NCBI RefSeq assembly: GCF_014171575.1 | Contig: NZ_CP050453.1 | Coordinates: 2,480,001-2,544,000 of the forward strand | DNA from: Microbacterium sp. Se63.02b | Lineage (GTDB): Bacteria > Actinomycetota > Actinomycetes > Actinomycetales > Microbacteriaceae | Reading direction: 5' to 3' | Length of the DNA stretch: 64,000 bases | Notes under the pieces: model-generated | Database searches by the model: none | Told to the model about the DNA's origin: nothing | What the model saw: only the letters and a program-made list of their open reading frames with translations | In this document: piece after piece, positions 1 to 9,433 of the stretch | Layout: each line of letters begins with the position of its first letter | How positions within the stretch are numbered: position 1 is the stretch's first letter | Translations under genes and position numbers: made by a program

Positions 1-950
1 GAGAGCGCCTTGCGCTCGCGCGCGCGCCGACCGTCTCCGATGTTGATCCGTCGACCGGACACCGCGTACAGGAAGTGGCTCCACGTACCCTCCGGTTCGG
101 GCTTGGCGAGCCGATTCGGGGCGAGCAGACGATCGGCGGTGAGCAGATCGGCCGATTCCCTCGAGGACTCCCCGAGATCATCCAGGCGCTTGGAGGTGAG
201 CGTCACGTCCGTACGCGCCGCGACGCGAGCGGAGGGGGACACGGCGGACGTCGTCTTGTCGGGAGTGGACACGGGCCGGTTCTCCTTCTCGAGGGGTGCG
301 CGCGTGCGCGCGCGCGGCGGGCGTCGACTCGACATCGGCGTTCGCCCTGGCGAGGAAGCGTGCAGCAGCCTCCGCTTCTTCGGACTTCTCGATGTCGTCG
401 CCGACAGTGGGCGGTTCCGGGTCGTCGACCACCTCGGCATCGACGACCTTCTCCGACGACGCGCCTACGATCGGCGTCTCGACGGATGCCGGCTCCTCGA
501 TCACCGTCGCATCGACGATCGTCTCGTCTGTCTCGGATTCGTCGCTCACGGATTCGTCGAGAGCGACATCATCGAGTGCGACATCGTCGATGACGGTCGC
601 GTCGGGGTTCTCTCCCGCTGAGGACGGTGTCGTCTCCGGCTCCTCGACTGCGTGGGCCTCTCCCTCGACCGACTTCTGCCGGATCGGCGCGGCCGATGAG
701 AGGACCGTCGCCGACGGCGCGGACTTCTTCGTCGGTTCGACGACGCCCGGGGGTCGATGACGAGATCGCCGACGACCTCGCCCTCGACGACGCCGTCGTC
801 GGCGAGGTCATCGTCGTCGTCCATCGGCAGCGTCACGCTGACCTGGGCGGTCCCGCCGAGGATGCCTATTCCTGCCGTGTCGAGAGACGCGGCTTCGTCG
901 AGCACCCCCAGCGGGTTGTCGTCGGGGTCGATGGTGTTCTTCGGTGTCAC
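1..950 (-). CDS. MinD/ParA-like ATPase, N-terminal part (runs off the left edge, two frameshifts)
   Basis: The visible part is the start of a chromosome-partitioning-type ATPase; the Walker motifs lie beyond the window edge. The start is GTG at 950 with GGAG 7 nt upstream. The chain opens with a long acidic, low-complexity region and ends in a well-ordered stretch around EGTWSHFLYAVSGRRINIGD, which I recognise as the segment just before the KGGVGKT ATPase core in Microbacterium MinD-like proteins. The reading frame changes twice: one base seems missing in the G run at 748-752, and one extra base is present in the alternating CG tract at about 296-316. The two shifts compensate. It ends 67 bp downstream of pyc on the same strand and may be co-transcribed with it. 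The role in partitioning or secretion is inferred from family only. Confidence 0.6.
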
Positions 951-1016
951 GATGTCGCTCCAAGCCTGTGCGAGCCTCGGGTGCGCACGTCGTGCGCAGG
1001 CCTCGCCCGCACAAGG

Positions 1017-4000
1017 TTAGTGCGCGGGACGGATCACGACCAAAAGATCTCCGGCATCCACCTGCTGGGTCTCGGCGATCGCATGACGTTCGACGACACC
1101 GTCGACGGGAGCCGTGATGGCGGCCTCCATCTTCATCGCCTCGATGGAGGCGACGGGTTCGCCTGCGCGGACAGCCGCTCCCACCTCGGCCTTGAGCGTG
1201 ACCACGCCGGAGAACGGAGCCGCCACCTGACCGGGGACCGATGTGTCCGCCTTCTCGGCCTCGTGCGCATCGACGACGACCGACCTGTCCCGCACGAAGA
1301 CGGGCCGCAGCTGCCCGTTGAGCGTGGTCATCACGGTGCGCATGCCCTTGTCGTCGGCATCGCCGATCGCCTCGAGTCCGACGTAGAGCTGAACGCCGCG
1401 ATCGATCTCGATCAGGTGCTCCTGGCCTGCGACCAGACCGTAGAGGTAGTCGTTGGTGTCGAGCACGGAGAGGTCGCCGAACAGCTCACGCCGCTCCGCG
1501 AATTCGGCGCTCGGGCCCGGGAACAGGAGCGTGTTGAGCCGCGTCCGTCGTTCGGCGCTGGTGCCGGCGAGTGCCGCCTCGTCCTCGGCGGTGATCTCGG
1601 TGAGACCCACCCGGACGGAGCGCCCAGCGAGCACCTTGCTCCGGAAGGGCTCTGGCCACCCGCCCGGAAGGTCTCCGAGCTCACCCGCCATGAACCCGAC
1701 GACCGAGTCCGGAACATCGTACTTCTCCGGGTTCGCCTCGAAGTCGGCCGGATCGGCCCGCACCGCCGCGAGGTGGAGAGCGAGGTCGCCGACGACCTTC
1801 GACGATGGCGTGACCTTCGGCACGCGCCCGAGGATCCGGTCGGCGGCTGCGTACATGTCTTCGATGAGCTCGAAGTCGTCCGCGAGTCCGAGCGCCTTCG
1901 CCTGCTGCCGCAGGTTCGACAGCTGACCGCCGGGGATCTCGTGGTGGTAGACGCGCCCTGTGGGTCCCGGAAGCCCGGACTCGAAGGGGGCGTACTGCCG
2001 TCGCACCGCCTCCCAGTAGGGCTCGAGGTCGGAGACGGCGTCGAGCGCGATGCCGCTGTCCCGGTCCGTGTGCGCGAGTGCTGCGACGAGGGACGACAGC
2101 GACGGCTGACTCGTGGTCCCCGAGAGCGGTGCGGAAGCGGCATCCACCGCGTCGACGCCGACCGCACTCGCCGCAAGGAGCGTCGCCAGCTGTCCGCCCG
2201 GCGTGTCATGGGTGTGCAGGTGCACCGGGAGGTCGAATCGCTCACGCAGGGCCGCGACCAGCGTCGCGGCGGCTGCGGGGCGGAGAAGGCCTGCCATGTC
2301 CTTGATCGCGATGATGTGCGCGCCGGCCTCGACGATCTGATCCGCGAGGTTCAGGTAGTAGTCGAGCGTGTAGAGGTCTTCCGCAGGATCGAGCAGATCT
2401 CCGGTGTAGCAGAGCGCGACCTCCGCGACCGCTGTCCCCGTGTCGCGGACAGCCTGGATCGCAGGGCGCATCTGCTCCACGTCGTTCAGCGCGTCGAAGA
2501 TCCGGAAGATGTCGACGCCGCTCGCAGCCGCCTCGGCGACGAAAGCCTCGGTGACGGCGGTCGGGTAGGGGGTGTAGCCGACCGTGTTGCGCCCGCGCAG
2601 CAGCATCTGGATCGCCACGTTCGGCAGTGCGGCGCGCAACTTGTCGAGACGCTCCCACGGGTCTTCGCCGAGGAAGCGCAGCGCGACGTCGTAGGTCGCC
2701 CCGCCCCACGCCTCGACCGAGAGGAGTCCGGGCGTCAGGCGCGCGAGGTACGGGGCCGCCGCGACGAGATCCTTCGTGCGCACCCGTGTCGCCAGGAGCG
2801 ATTGGTGGGCGTCGCGGAACGTCGTGTCCGTGATGGCGAGGGCCGTCTGCTCCCTGAGGCTGCGAGCGAAGCCTTCGGGGCCCAATTCGAGGAGTCGCTG
2901 CCGTGAGCCGGGCAGCGGCACGGTGCCGAGATCGACCGACGGGAGCTTCGAGGCGGGATCCGCCAGGCCGGGGTGGGCCCCGTGCGGCTTGTTGACGGTG
3001 ACGTCGACGAGCCAGTTCAGGAACTTCGTCCCCCGGTCTTTCGAGACCCGGCCGCGCAGGAGTTCGGGACGCTCATCGATGAAGGAGGTGCTCACGTCCC
3101 CGGCGATGAACGCGTCATCCTCGAGGAGAGCCTGCAGGAACGGGATGTTGGTGGACACTCCGCGGATGCGGAACTCGGCCAGCGCCCTGCGCGCGCGTGC
3201 GACGGCCGCCGGGAAATCGCGACCACGGCACGTCAGCTTCGCGAGCATGGAGTCGAAATGCGGACTGATCTGCGCACCCTGATGCACCGTCCCGCCGTCG
3301 AGGCGGATACCCGCACCTCCGGGGGAACGGTAGGTGGTGATCTTGCCGGTGTCCGGCCGGAACCCCTGCGTCGGATCCTCCGTGGTGATCCGGCACTGCA
3401 GCGCGGCTCCGCGCAGGTGCAGATCATCCTGCTGCAGCCCCAGATCGGCGAGGGTCTGGCCCGCTGCGATCCGCATCTGGCTCTGCACCAGATCGACGTC
3501 GGTGACCTCTTCGGTGACCGTGTGCTCGACCTGGATGCGCGGGTTCATCTCGATGAAGACGACTTCACCGGTGCGCTCCCCCGCCGTCTCGAGCAGGAAC
3601 TCGACCGTGCCGGCGTTCTCGTACCCGATCGATCGAGCGAAGGCCACCGCGTAACCGTGCAGAGCGGTGCGGACGCTGTCGTCGAGATTCGGCGCGGGGG
3701 CGATCTCGACCACCTTCTGGTGACGCCGCTGCACCGAGCAGTCGCGCTCGAACAGGTGCACGGTCTCGCCGGTCTTGTCGGCGAGGATCTGCACCTCGAT
3801 GTGCCGAGGGCGCACGACCGCCTGCTCGAGGAACATCCGCGGATCGCCGAAAGCGCTCTCCGCCTCCCTCATGGCCTCGGCCAAAGCGGGTGCGAGCTCA
3901 CCGAAGGTCTCGACGCGCCGCATACCGCGACCGCCACCACCGGCGACGGCCTTGGCGAACAGAGGGAAGCCGATCTCCTTCGCCTGTGCGACGAGCGCAT

Positions 4001-4424
4001 CGACGTCGCTCGACGCCTCGGTGGACCGGAGCACGGGGACGCCCGCCTCGACCGCATGCCGCTTCGCCTCGACCTTGTTCCCCGCCATCTCGAGAACATT
4101 CGATGGGGGGCCGATGAAGACGATTCCGTTGGCCGCCGCCTTCTCCGCCAGCTCGGGATTCTCCGAGAGGAACCCGTATCCGGGGTAGATCGCGTCGGCA
4201 CCCGACTCGAGCGCGACGCGGATGATCTCGTCGACGTTCAGGTAGGCACGGACGGGATGACCGCGCTCGCCGATCTCGTAGGCCTCATCGGCCTTGAGCC
4301 GATGCACCGATCCGCGGTCTTCGTGCGGGAACACCGCGACGGTCCGCGCCCCCACTTCGACTGCGGCACGGAATGCGCGGATCGCGATCTCGCCGCGGTT
4401 CGCCACAAGGATCTTCTGGAACAT
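1017..4424 (-). CDS. pyc: Pyruvate carboxylase
   Basis: Single-chain, biotin-dependent enzyme that carboxylates pyruvate to oxaloacetate (anaplerosis). Domains in order: biotin carboxylase with FQKILVANRGEIAIRAF at the start and the ATP-grasp loop GGGGRGMRR near residue 165; carboxyltransferase beginning at DTTFRDAHQSLLATRVRT near residue 540; and a C-terminal biotinyl domain with the biotin lysine in EAMKMEA about 40 residues from the end. Length (about 1135 aa) is normal and the frame is open throughout, unlike many neighbours. I start at ATG 4424, with AGAGG 5 nt upstream; the in-frame GTG two codons earlier lies on that ribosome site. It is transcribed divergently from the ParA gene, with about 90 bp between them. 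Confidence 0.97.
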   Translation of the reverse strand: MFQKILVANRGEIAIRAFRAAVEVGARTVAVFPHEDRGSVHRLKADEAYEIGERGHPVRAYLNVDEIIRVALESGADAIYPGYGFLSENPELAEKAAANGIVFIGPPSNVLEMAGNKVEAKRHAVEAGVPVLRSTEASSDVDALVAQAKEIGFPLFAKAVAGGGGRGMRRVETFGELAPALAEAMREAESAFGDPRMFLEQAVVRPRHIEVQILADKTGETVHLFERDCSVQRRHQKVVEIAPAPNLDDSVRTALHGYAVAFARSIGYENAGTVEFLLETAGERTGEVVFIEMNPRIQVEHTVTEEVTDVDLVQSQMRIAAGQTLADLGLQQDDLHLRGAALQCRITTEDPTQGFRPDTGKITTYRSPGGAGIRLDGGTVHQGAQISPHFDSMLAKLTCRGRDFPAAVARARRALAEFRIRGVSTNIPFLQALLEDDAFIAGDVSTSFIDERPELLRGRVSKDRGTKFLNWLVDVTVNKPHGAHPGLADPASKLPSVDLGTVPLPGSRQRLLELGPEGFARSLREQTALAITDTTFRDAHQSLLATRVRTKDLVAAAPYLARLTPGLLSVEAWGGATYDVALRFLGEDPWERLDKLRAALPNVAIQMLLRGRNTVGYTPYPTAVTEAFVAEAAASGVDIFRIFDALNDVEQMRPAIQAVRDTGTAVAEVALCYTGDLLDPAEDLYTLDYYLNLADQIVEAGAHIIAIKDMAGLLRPAAAATLVAALRERFDLPVHLHTHDTPGGQLATLLAASAVGVDAVDAASAPLSGTTSQPSLSSLVAALAHTDRDSGIALDAVSDLEPYWEAVRRQYAPFESGLPGPTGRVYHHEIPGGQLSNLRQQAKALGLADDFELIEDMYAAADRILGRVPKVTPSSKVVGDLALHLAAVRADPADFEANPEKYDVPDSVVGFMAGELGDLPGGWPEPFRSKVLAGRSVRVGLTEITAEDEAALAGTSAERRTRLNTLLFPGPSAEFAERRELFGDLSVLDTNDYLYGLVAGQEHLIEIDRGVQLYVGLEAIGDADDKGMRTVMTTLNGQLRPVFVRDRSVVVDAHEAEKADTSVPGQVAAPFSGVVTLKAEVGAAVRAGEPVASIEAMKMEAAITAPVDGVVERHAIAETQQVDAGDLLVVIRPAH

Positions 4425-4511
4425 GCACACCTCTGGGAGCTCGATGCGCAGCGTTTTCGATGCGCATGGGGCGGGGCTGAGTGTTCCCCCAGCCTAGGGG
4501 AAGGTAACGTG

Positions 4512-5330
4512 GTGTCCGTGCACGTACTCAGCGTCAGCTCTCTCAAGGGGGGCGTCGGCAAGACGACCGTGACACTCGGGCTGGCCTCAGCGGCTTTCGC
4601 CCGAGGCGTCCGGACTCTCGTCGTCGACCTCGACCCGCAGTCCGACGTCTCCACCGGGATGGATATCCAGGTGGCCGGACGACTCAACATCGCCGACGTC
4701 CTGGCGAACCCGAAGGAGAAGGTGGTCCGTCAGGCCATCACGTCCAGCGGCTGGGCCAAGGTGCACCCCGGAACGATCGACGTGCTCATCGGCAGCCCGT
4801 CGGCGATCAACTTCGACGGCCCGCATCCCAGCGTCCGCGACGTGTGGAAGCTCGAGGAAGCGCTCGCCTCGGTCGAGGCCGACTACGACCTGGTCCTCGT
4901 CGACTGCGCCCCTTCGCTGAATGCACTCACCCGCACTGCGTGGGCTGCGAGCGATCGCGTGATGGTCGTCACCGAACCCGGACTCTTCTCGGTCGCAGCC
5001 GCCGACCGTGCCCTCCGCGCCATCGAGGAGATCCGCCGCGGTCTCTCGCCCCGACTCCAGCCGCTCGGCATCGTGGTGAACCGCGTGCGGCCGCAATCCA
5101 TCGAGCACCAGTTCCGCATCAAGGAACTCCGCGACATGTTCGGCCCGCTCGTCCTCTCGCCGCAGCTCCCCGAGCGCACCTCGCTGCAGCAGGCCCAGGG
5201 GGCCGCGAAGCCGCTGCACATCTGGCCCGGCGATTCCGCTCAGGAGCTCGCGGCCGACTTCGACTCGCTGCTCGACCGCATCATCCGCACCGGCCGGATC
5301 CCGGTTCCGGAGTCCGGTCCGCAGAGCTGA
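4512..5330 (+). CDS. ParA-family ATPase
   Basis: P-loop ATPase of the ParA/Soj type. The deviant Walker A motif SSLKGGVGKTTVTLG begins about 8 residues in, followed by VVDLDPQSDVSTG (Walker A') and LVLVDCAPSLNALTR (Walker B). About 270 aa, a complete single-domain ParA. Three in-frame GTG codons are possible starts (4509, 4512, 4518); 4512 sits 7 nt after GGGGAAGG and is preferred. No ParB gene or parS-like site is next to it. In this family the position beside the FtsR/GarA block is common in Microbacteriaceae and suggests an orphan ParA rather than the oriC-linked copy (inference). It ends at a strong hairpin shared with the convergent MerR gene. Confidence 0.88.
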   Translation: MSVHVLSVSSLKGGVGKTTVTLGLASAAFARGVRTLVVDLDPQSDVSTGMDIQVAGRLNIADVLANPKEKVVRQAITSSGWAKVHPGTIDVLIGSPSAINFDGPHPSVRDVWKLEEALASVEADYDLVLVDCAPSLNALTRTAWAASDRVMVVTEPGLFSVAAADRALRAIEEIRRGLSPRLQPLGIVVNRVRPQSIEHQFRIKELRDMFGPLVLSPQLPERTSLQQAQGAAKPLHIWPGDSAQELAADFDSLLDRIIRTGRIPVPESGPQS

Positions 5331-5349
5331 CCGCCACGTCGCGCGAAAG

Positions 5350-5380
5350 GAACGGCCATCCTCGATGAGGATGGCCGTTC
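5350..5380. terminator. Bidirectional hairpin terminator between ParA and MerR genes
   Basis: Perfect 14-bp stem, GAACGGCCATCCTC with its complement, closing a 3-nt loop. It lies 20 bp after the ParA stop and 17 bp from the convergent MerR stop, so it can serve both. No long T tract follows on either side. Confidence 0.8.
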
Positions 5381-5397
5381 TGCGTCTGTGGTCCCGG

Positions 5398-5943
5398 TCA
5401 GGCGGAGCGCTTGGCGCGACGAGCGGAGAGCTCGTCGACGGGGTCGGGAGCGGTCGCGTCGAAGGCGACGAGCGTCGACTCCACTTCGCGGAGGACCTTG
5501 CCGACGGCGATGCCGAAGACGCCCTGACCACGGCTGACCAGGTCGATCACCTCATCGTTCGAGGTGCAGAGGTACACGGATGCCCCGTCGCTCATCAGAG
5601 TCGTGCCGGCGAGGTCACGGATACCGGCGCGACGCAACTCTTCCACGGCGGTGCGGATCTGCTGCAGGGAGATACCGGTGTCGAGGAGGCTCTTCACGAG
5701 CTTCAGGACGAGGATGTCGCGGAAGCCGTAGAGACGCTGCGATCCGGAGCCGTTGGCGCCGCGGACGGTGGGCTCGACCAGTTCGGTGCGCGCCCAGTAG
5801 TCCAGTTGGCGGTAGGTGATGCCGGCGGCTCGCGCCGCGACAGCGCCGCGGTAGCCGACCTCGTCATCCATGGCCGGGAGACCATCCGTGAAGAGGAGTT
5901 CGGGCACGAACCGCGGGTCGCCTGCGAGCTCATCCGCATTCAT
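5398..5943 (-). CDS. MerR-family transcriptional regulator (Rv1830-like)
   Basis: DNA-binding regulator of 181 aa. The winged-helix MerR recognition region is GITYRQLDYWARTELVEPTV (residues about 43-62), followed by RDILVLKLVKSLLDTGISLQQIR. The sequence and the neighbourhood (garA, then ftsR-like merR, then this gene) match the mycobacterial Rv1827-Rv1828-Rv1830 locus. Rv1830 homologues act in cell-cycle control; that role is carried over by family. It is downstream of ftsR on the same strand after a 100-bp gap, so it may have its own promoter. The frame is intact. Confidence 0.88.
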   Translation of the reverse strand: MNADELAGDPRFVPELLFTDGLPAMDDEVGYRGAVAARAAGITYRQLDYWARTELVEPTVRGANGSGSQRLYGFRDILVLKLVKSLLDTGISLQQIRTAVEELRRAGIRDLAGTTLMSDGASVYLCTSNDEVIDLVSRGQGVFGIAVGKVLREVESTLVAFDATAPDPVDELSARRAKRSA

Positions 5944-6043
5944 CTGAAATCCTCCCTGGAACGGTTATCTTCCACGGTAGAGCAGTGCCGTGGCACCGGC
6001 AACGACATCCGCGCGACCGCGAAGGTGTGTCGCAATCAGTTCG

Positions 6044-6729
6044 TTACGAAAGCACTCGGGAGAGCGCGTCCTTGACGAAGAGAGCGCGCACCTCGTCGAT
6101 GCGCGACGCCAGCTCGGGGCCGAGTTCGCTCGCCTTCGCCCGGGACGCGGCATCCGTGCGACGCAGCAACGCCGACATCGCTGACTCGATCAGCGCGACC
6201 TCCCGCCCGCTCCCTGGCGCAGTGAACGGAGGTGCCGCGGCTCGATGCCGTGCCTGTCGAGCGCGACCAGGCCCCGCAGCAGCTTCACCGTCGCCTCCGG
6301 ATATGTCTCCTGCGCGGTGATGACACCCGTACTGATGGCGTCGTTGAGCAGTTGCGGTCCGGCGCCGGCCGCGGCGAGCAGTTCGTCGCGGCGGTAACGG
6401 CGAACGGCAGGAGCGATCGACGGCGGCGGCGCGAGAGCGGCAGCCTCCCCGCCCGCGGCGGCCTCATCGAGTTGTTCACGGATGACGCTCAACGGCAGAT
6501 AGTGATCCCGCTGCAGGGTCAGGCCGAGACGCAGCCGCTCGATGTCGGCCGCAGAGAACTTGCGATAGCCGGACTCCGTGCGAGACGGGCTGACGATGCC
6601 CTGCACCTCGAGGAAACGCAGCTTGCTGGAGGTCAGATCGGGGAACTCCGGGGTGAGCCGAGCAAGGACCTGGCCGATACTCAGCAAGCCCGCGGACGCG
6701 GAACGTTCGCGGGCGGGAGTAGCCGCCAT
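6044..6729 (-). CDS. ftsR: MerR-family regulator FtsR (Rv1828-like), frameshifted near its C-terminus
   Basis: Regulator related to Corynebacterium FtsR and mycobacterial Rv1828, which control cell-division genes such as ftsZ. The N-terminal HTH reads LLSIGQVLARLTPEFPDLTS and SKLRFLEVQGIVSPSRTESG. After RHGIEPRHLRSLRQGAG the frame breaks in CCCGCCC at about 6202-6209; restoring one base gives REVALIESAMSALLRRTDAA and a normal C-terminus that stops at 6044 (228 aa). A conserved cell-cycle gene broken at a G/C run is more likely a sequence error than a true loss. Its ATG overlaps the garA stop (TGATG), implying translational coupling. Confidence 0.85.
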
Positions 6730-7214
6730 CAGTCGTTCGCCGCCGCGCGATCGCGAGGAGAGGCGAAGAAGTTCAGACGGAACTTTCCGACACGCAGTTC
6801 CGAGCCGTCGACCAGCACGCTGCGGTCGACACGTTCGCCGTTGACGTACGTGCCGTTGAGCGAGCGCTGATCGATGATCTCGAAGGTCGACCCGGTGCGG
6901 GTGATCTCGGCGTGCCGACGCGAGACGGTCACGTCGTCGAAGAAGATGTCGGCCTCGGGGTGTCGTCCGACCGTGGTGACGTCGGTGTCGAGGAGGTAAC
7001 GCGCACCGGCGAGGGCTCCTGAACGGACGAGCAGCAGCGCCGATCCCGCCGGCAGGGCGTTGATCGCCGACTGCTCGACATCGGTGAGTTCCACCCCGAA
7101 CGGCACGAAAGACAGGTCCGAATCGTGTCCGAACGTCTGCGTCACGTCGTGTTTCTGCTCACCGGAACGGTGGATCGCGGCTTCTCCGGCCGGTCGGCTG
7201 TCGCTGTCTGTCAC
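6729..7214 (-). CDS. garA: FHA-domain protein GarA/OdhI-like
   Basis: Small phosphothreonine-binding protein of 161 aa. The FHA fold shows GRHPEADIFFDD, the SRRHAEI motif and SLNGTYVNGE, all key phosphopeptide-contact residues. In actinobacteria GarA/OdhI binds and inhibits 2-oxoglutarate dehydrogenase and activates glutamate synthase unless phosphorylated near its N-terminus by Ser/Thr kinases. The usual ETTS motif is not present; the tail here has HDVTQTFGHDSD, whose threonines are the likely kinase targets (inference). It heads the garA-ftsR unit and is divergent from the copC gene. Confidence 0.9.
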   Translation of the reverse strand: MTDSDSRPAGEAAIHRSGEQKHDVTQTFGHDSDLSFVPFGVELTDVEQSAINALPAGSALLLVRSGALAGARYLLDTDVTTVGRHPEADIFFDDVTVSRRHAEITRTGSTFEIIDQRSLNGTYVNGERVDRSVLVDGSELRVGKFRLNFFASPRDRAAAND

Positions 7215-7314
7215 TGTGCCCTCCTGATTGTCCAGACTAACGGATGCCGAGCCGGTCGCGGGAGGCCGCTTTCACACTCAGCCGTCACATACCGGGTATT
7301 CATAGGCTGGAGTC

Positions 7315-7971
7315 GTGAAGACCAAAGCTCTGCGCCACCCGGCCGCCCCGATCGCTCTCGCCGCGACACTCCTCGCCGCGTTCTTCGTGCTCCTGTCGCC
7401 GCTGCCGGCGTCCGCGCACGACGCCCTGGTGTCGTCATCGCCCTCCGCCGACGAGGTGATCGAGACCGTGCCGACCGACCTGACGCTCACCTTCAGCGCG
7501 AAGCTCATCGAGGGCGAGGGAGCGACCGAGGTCGTGGTGACCGCCCCTGACGGCACCTCGGTCGCCGACGGCGCCGCGACCGTCGAGGGCGCGATCGTCA
7601 CGCAACCGCTCACCGCGAAGGGACCGGCCGGGGAGTACCACGTGATCTGGAAGGTCGTCTCCAGCGACGGACACCCCACCTCCGGCGAGTACTCCTTCAC
7701 CGTCACGGTCGGCGACAGCGGCACAGCCTCTCCGACCGCCGCGCCGACCAGCGCGGCACCGACGCCGGAGCAGTCCGCGACCACCGAGCCGAGCACCGCG
7801 CCGACCGCCACCACGGCGCCCGATCCCGAGGACGCGGACGGCGGCTCCGCGTGGATCTGGATCGTGTCGATCCTCGGTGTCCTGGTCGCGGCGGGAGCGG
7901 GGACCTGGCTCGCGCTGCGCGGTCGCGGCGGCCGATCCGCGACCGATTCCGACACCCCATCGGAGCGATAG
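7315..7971 (+). CDS. CopC-domain copper-binding protein, exported and membrane-anchored
   Basis: 218 aa. An N-terminal signal peptide ends at ASA-HDALVSSSPSA, so the first mature residue would be His, as in CopC copper sites. The CopC beta-sandwich follows, including VSSDGHPTSGEYSFTV. A Thr/Pro/Ala-rich linker (about residues 140-175), one transmembrane helix (WIWIVSILGVLVAAGAGTW) and a basic tail complete it. This is the architecture of Gram-positive surface CopC proteins, which bind copper outside the cell. No copD domain is fused or adjacent. GTG start at 7315. Confidence 0.9.
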   Translation: MKTKALRHPAAPIALAATLLAAFFVLLSPLPASAHDALVSSSPSADEVIETVPTDLTLTFSAKLIEGEGATEVVVTAPDGTSVADGAATVEGAIVTQPLTAKGPAGEYHVIWKVVSSDGHPTSGEYSFTVTVGDSGTASPTAAPTSAAPTPEQSATTEPSTAPTATTAPDPEDADGGSAWIWIVSILGVLVAAGAGTWLALRGRGGRSATDSDTPSER

Positions 7972-7980
7972 GCTTAAGGC

Positions 7981-9378
7981 ATGCCACACTACGACGTCGT
8001 CATCCTTGGTGCAGGTCCTGGCGGATACGTCGCTGCGGTTCGCAGCGCGCAGCTCGGCCTGTCCACCGCGATCATCGAGGAGAAGTACTGGGGTGGTGTG
8101 TGCCTCAACGTCGGCTGCATCCCCTCCAAGGCACTCCTGAAGAACGCGGAGCTCGCGCACACCCTGAACCACAAGGCGGACTTCTTCGGTATCTCCGGCG
8201 AGTTCACGATCGACTACGGCAAGGCGTTCGACCGCAGCCGCGTGGTCGCCGACGGCCGCGTCAAGGGCATCCACTTCCTCATGAAGAAGAACAAGGTGAC
8301 CGAGTACGACGGCCGCGGCACCTTCACCGGCCCGAAGGCGATCTCGGTCGCCAAGGCCGACGGCACGACCGAAGAGGTCACGTTCGACAACGCCATCATC
8401 GCGACCGGTTCCAAGGTCCGTCTGCTTCCCGGCGTGCAGCTCAGCGACAACGTGGTGACGTACGAGGAGCAGATCCTTTCCCGCGAGCTCCCCAAGTCGA
8501 TCGTCATCGTCGGCGCGGGCGCCATCGGCATGGAGTTCGCCTACGTGATGACGAACTACGGCGTGAAGGTCACCATCATCGAGTTCCTCGACCGCGCGCT
8601 CCCCAACGAGGACGCCGACGTGTCGAAGGAGATCACCAAGCAGTACAAGAACTACGGCGTCGACATCCTCACCTCGACCAAGGTCGAGTCGGTCGTCGAC
8701 AACGGCTCCTCCGTCACCGTGTCCTACACCGGCAAGGACGGTCAGCAGTCGTCGATCGAGGCCGACAAGGTGCTCATGTCGGTCGGCTTCGCCCCGAACA
8801 TCGAGGGCTTCGGACTCGAGAGCACCGGCGTCAAGCTCACCGAGCGCGGCGCGATCGACATCGACGACCACATGCGCACCAACGTCGAGGGCATCTACGC
8901 GATCGGCGACGTGACCGCCAAGCTGCAGCTCGCCCACGTGGCGGAGGCGCAGGGCGTCGTCGCAGCCGAGACGATCGGTGGCGCGGAGACCCAGACCCTC
9001 GGCGACTACCGGATGATGCCGCGTGCCACCTTCTGCTCGCCGCAGGTCGCCTCGTTCGGACTCACCGAGCAGCAGGCCAAGGACGAGGGGCGCGAGATCA
9101 AGGTTGCGACCTTCCCGTTCATGGCCAACGGCAAGGCGCACGGTCTGGGCGAGCCCGTCGGCTTCGTCAAGCTGATCGCCGACGCCGAGCACCTCGAGCT
9201 CATCGGCGCCCACATGATCGGCCCGGACGTGTCGGAGCTGCTCCCGGAGCTGACGCTCGCCCAGAAGTGGGATCTCACGGCACTCGAGCTGGCGCGCAAC
9301 GTGCACACGCACCCGACGCTGTCGGAGGCACTGCAGGAGGGCTTCCACGGCCTCGCCGGCCACATGATCAACTTCTGA
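7981..9378 (+). CDS. lpdA: Dihydrolipoyl dehydrogenase
   Basis: Flavoenzyme (E3) that reoxidises lipoyl groups of 2-oxoacid dehydrogenase complexes using NAD+. 465 aa, complete. It has the FAD-binding [20 protein letters not shown] at the start, the redox disulfide in [16 protein letters not shown] (Cys about 41 and 46), the NAD-binding [16 protein letters not shown] near residue 180, and the C-terminal HTHPTLSE with the catalytic His-Glu pair. It starts 9 bp after the copC stop. A strong hairpin terminator follows at once, so it is probably monocistronic or the last gene of a short unit. Confidence 0.96.
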   Translation: MPHYDVVILGAGPGGYVAAVRSAQLGLSTAIIEEKYWGGVCLNVGCIPSKALLKNAELAHTLNHKADFFGISGEFTIDYGKAFDRSRVVADGRVKGIHFLMKKNKVTEYDGRGTFTGPKAISVAKADGTTEEVTFDNAIIATGSKVRLLPGVQLSDNVVTYEEQILSRELPKSIVIVGAGAIGMEFAYVMTNYGVKVTIIEFLDRALPNEDADVSKEITKQYKNYGVDILTSTKVESVVDNGSSVTVSYTGKDGQQSSIEADKVLMSVGFAPNIEGFGLESTGVKLTERGAIDIDDHMRTNVEGIYAIGDVTAKLQLAHVAEAQGVVAAETIGGAETQTLGDYRMMPRATFCSPQVASFGLTEQQAKDEGREIKVATFPFMANGKAHGLGEPVGFVKLIADAEHLELIGAHMIGPDVSELLPELTLAQKWDLTALELARNVHTHPTLSEALQEGFHGLAGHMINF

Positions 9379-9392
9379 GCCGCCGTCTTCTC

Positions 9393-9428
9393 GAAGGCCC
9401 GGTCCCGCACCTCGCGGACCGGGCCTTC
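9393..9428 (+). terminator. Hairpin terminator after lpdA
   Basis: Perfect 13-bp stem (GAAGGCCCGGTCC and its complement) with a 10-nt loop, 15 bp past the lpdA stop. It also lies just beyond the convergent hydroxylase gene and could end transcription from both sides. Confidence 0.82.
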
Positions 9429-9433
9429 GCTCG

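Noticed and set aside
627..2906. Plus-strand ORF of 759 codons
   Set aside because: It is antisense to pyruvate carboxylase and has the Arg/Gly/Asp-rich composition of a shadow frame in high-GC DNA; the minus strand has full motif coverage.
2973..4511. Long upstream extension of the ParA frame
   Set aside because: The extension is antisense to pyc; ParA homology begins at VLSVSSLKGGVGKTT and a ribosome site precedes GTG 4512.
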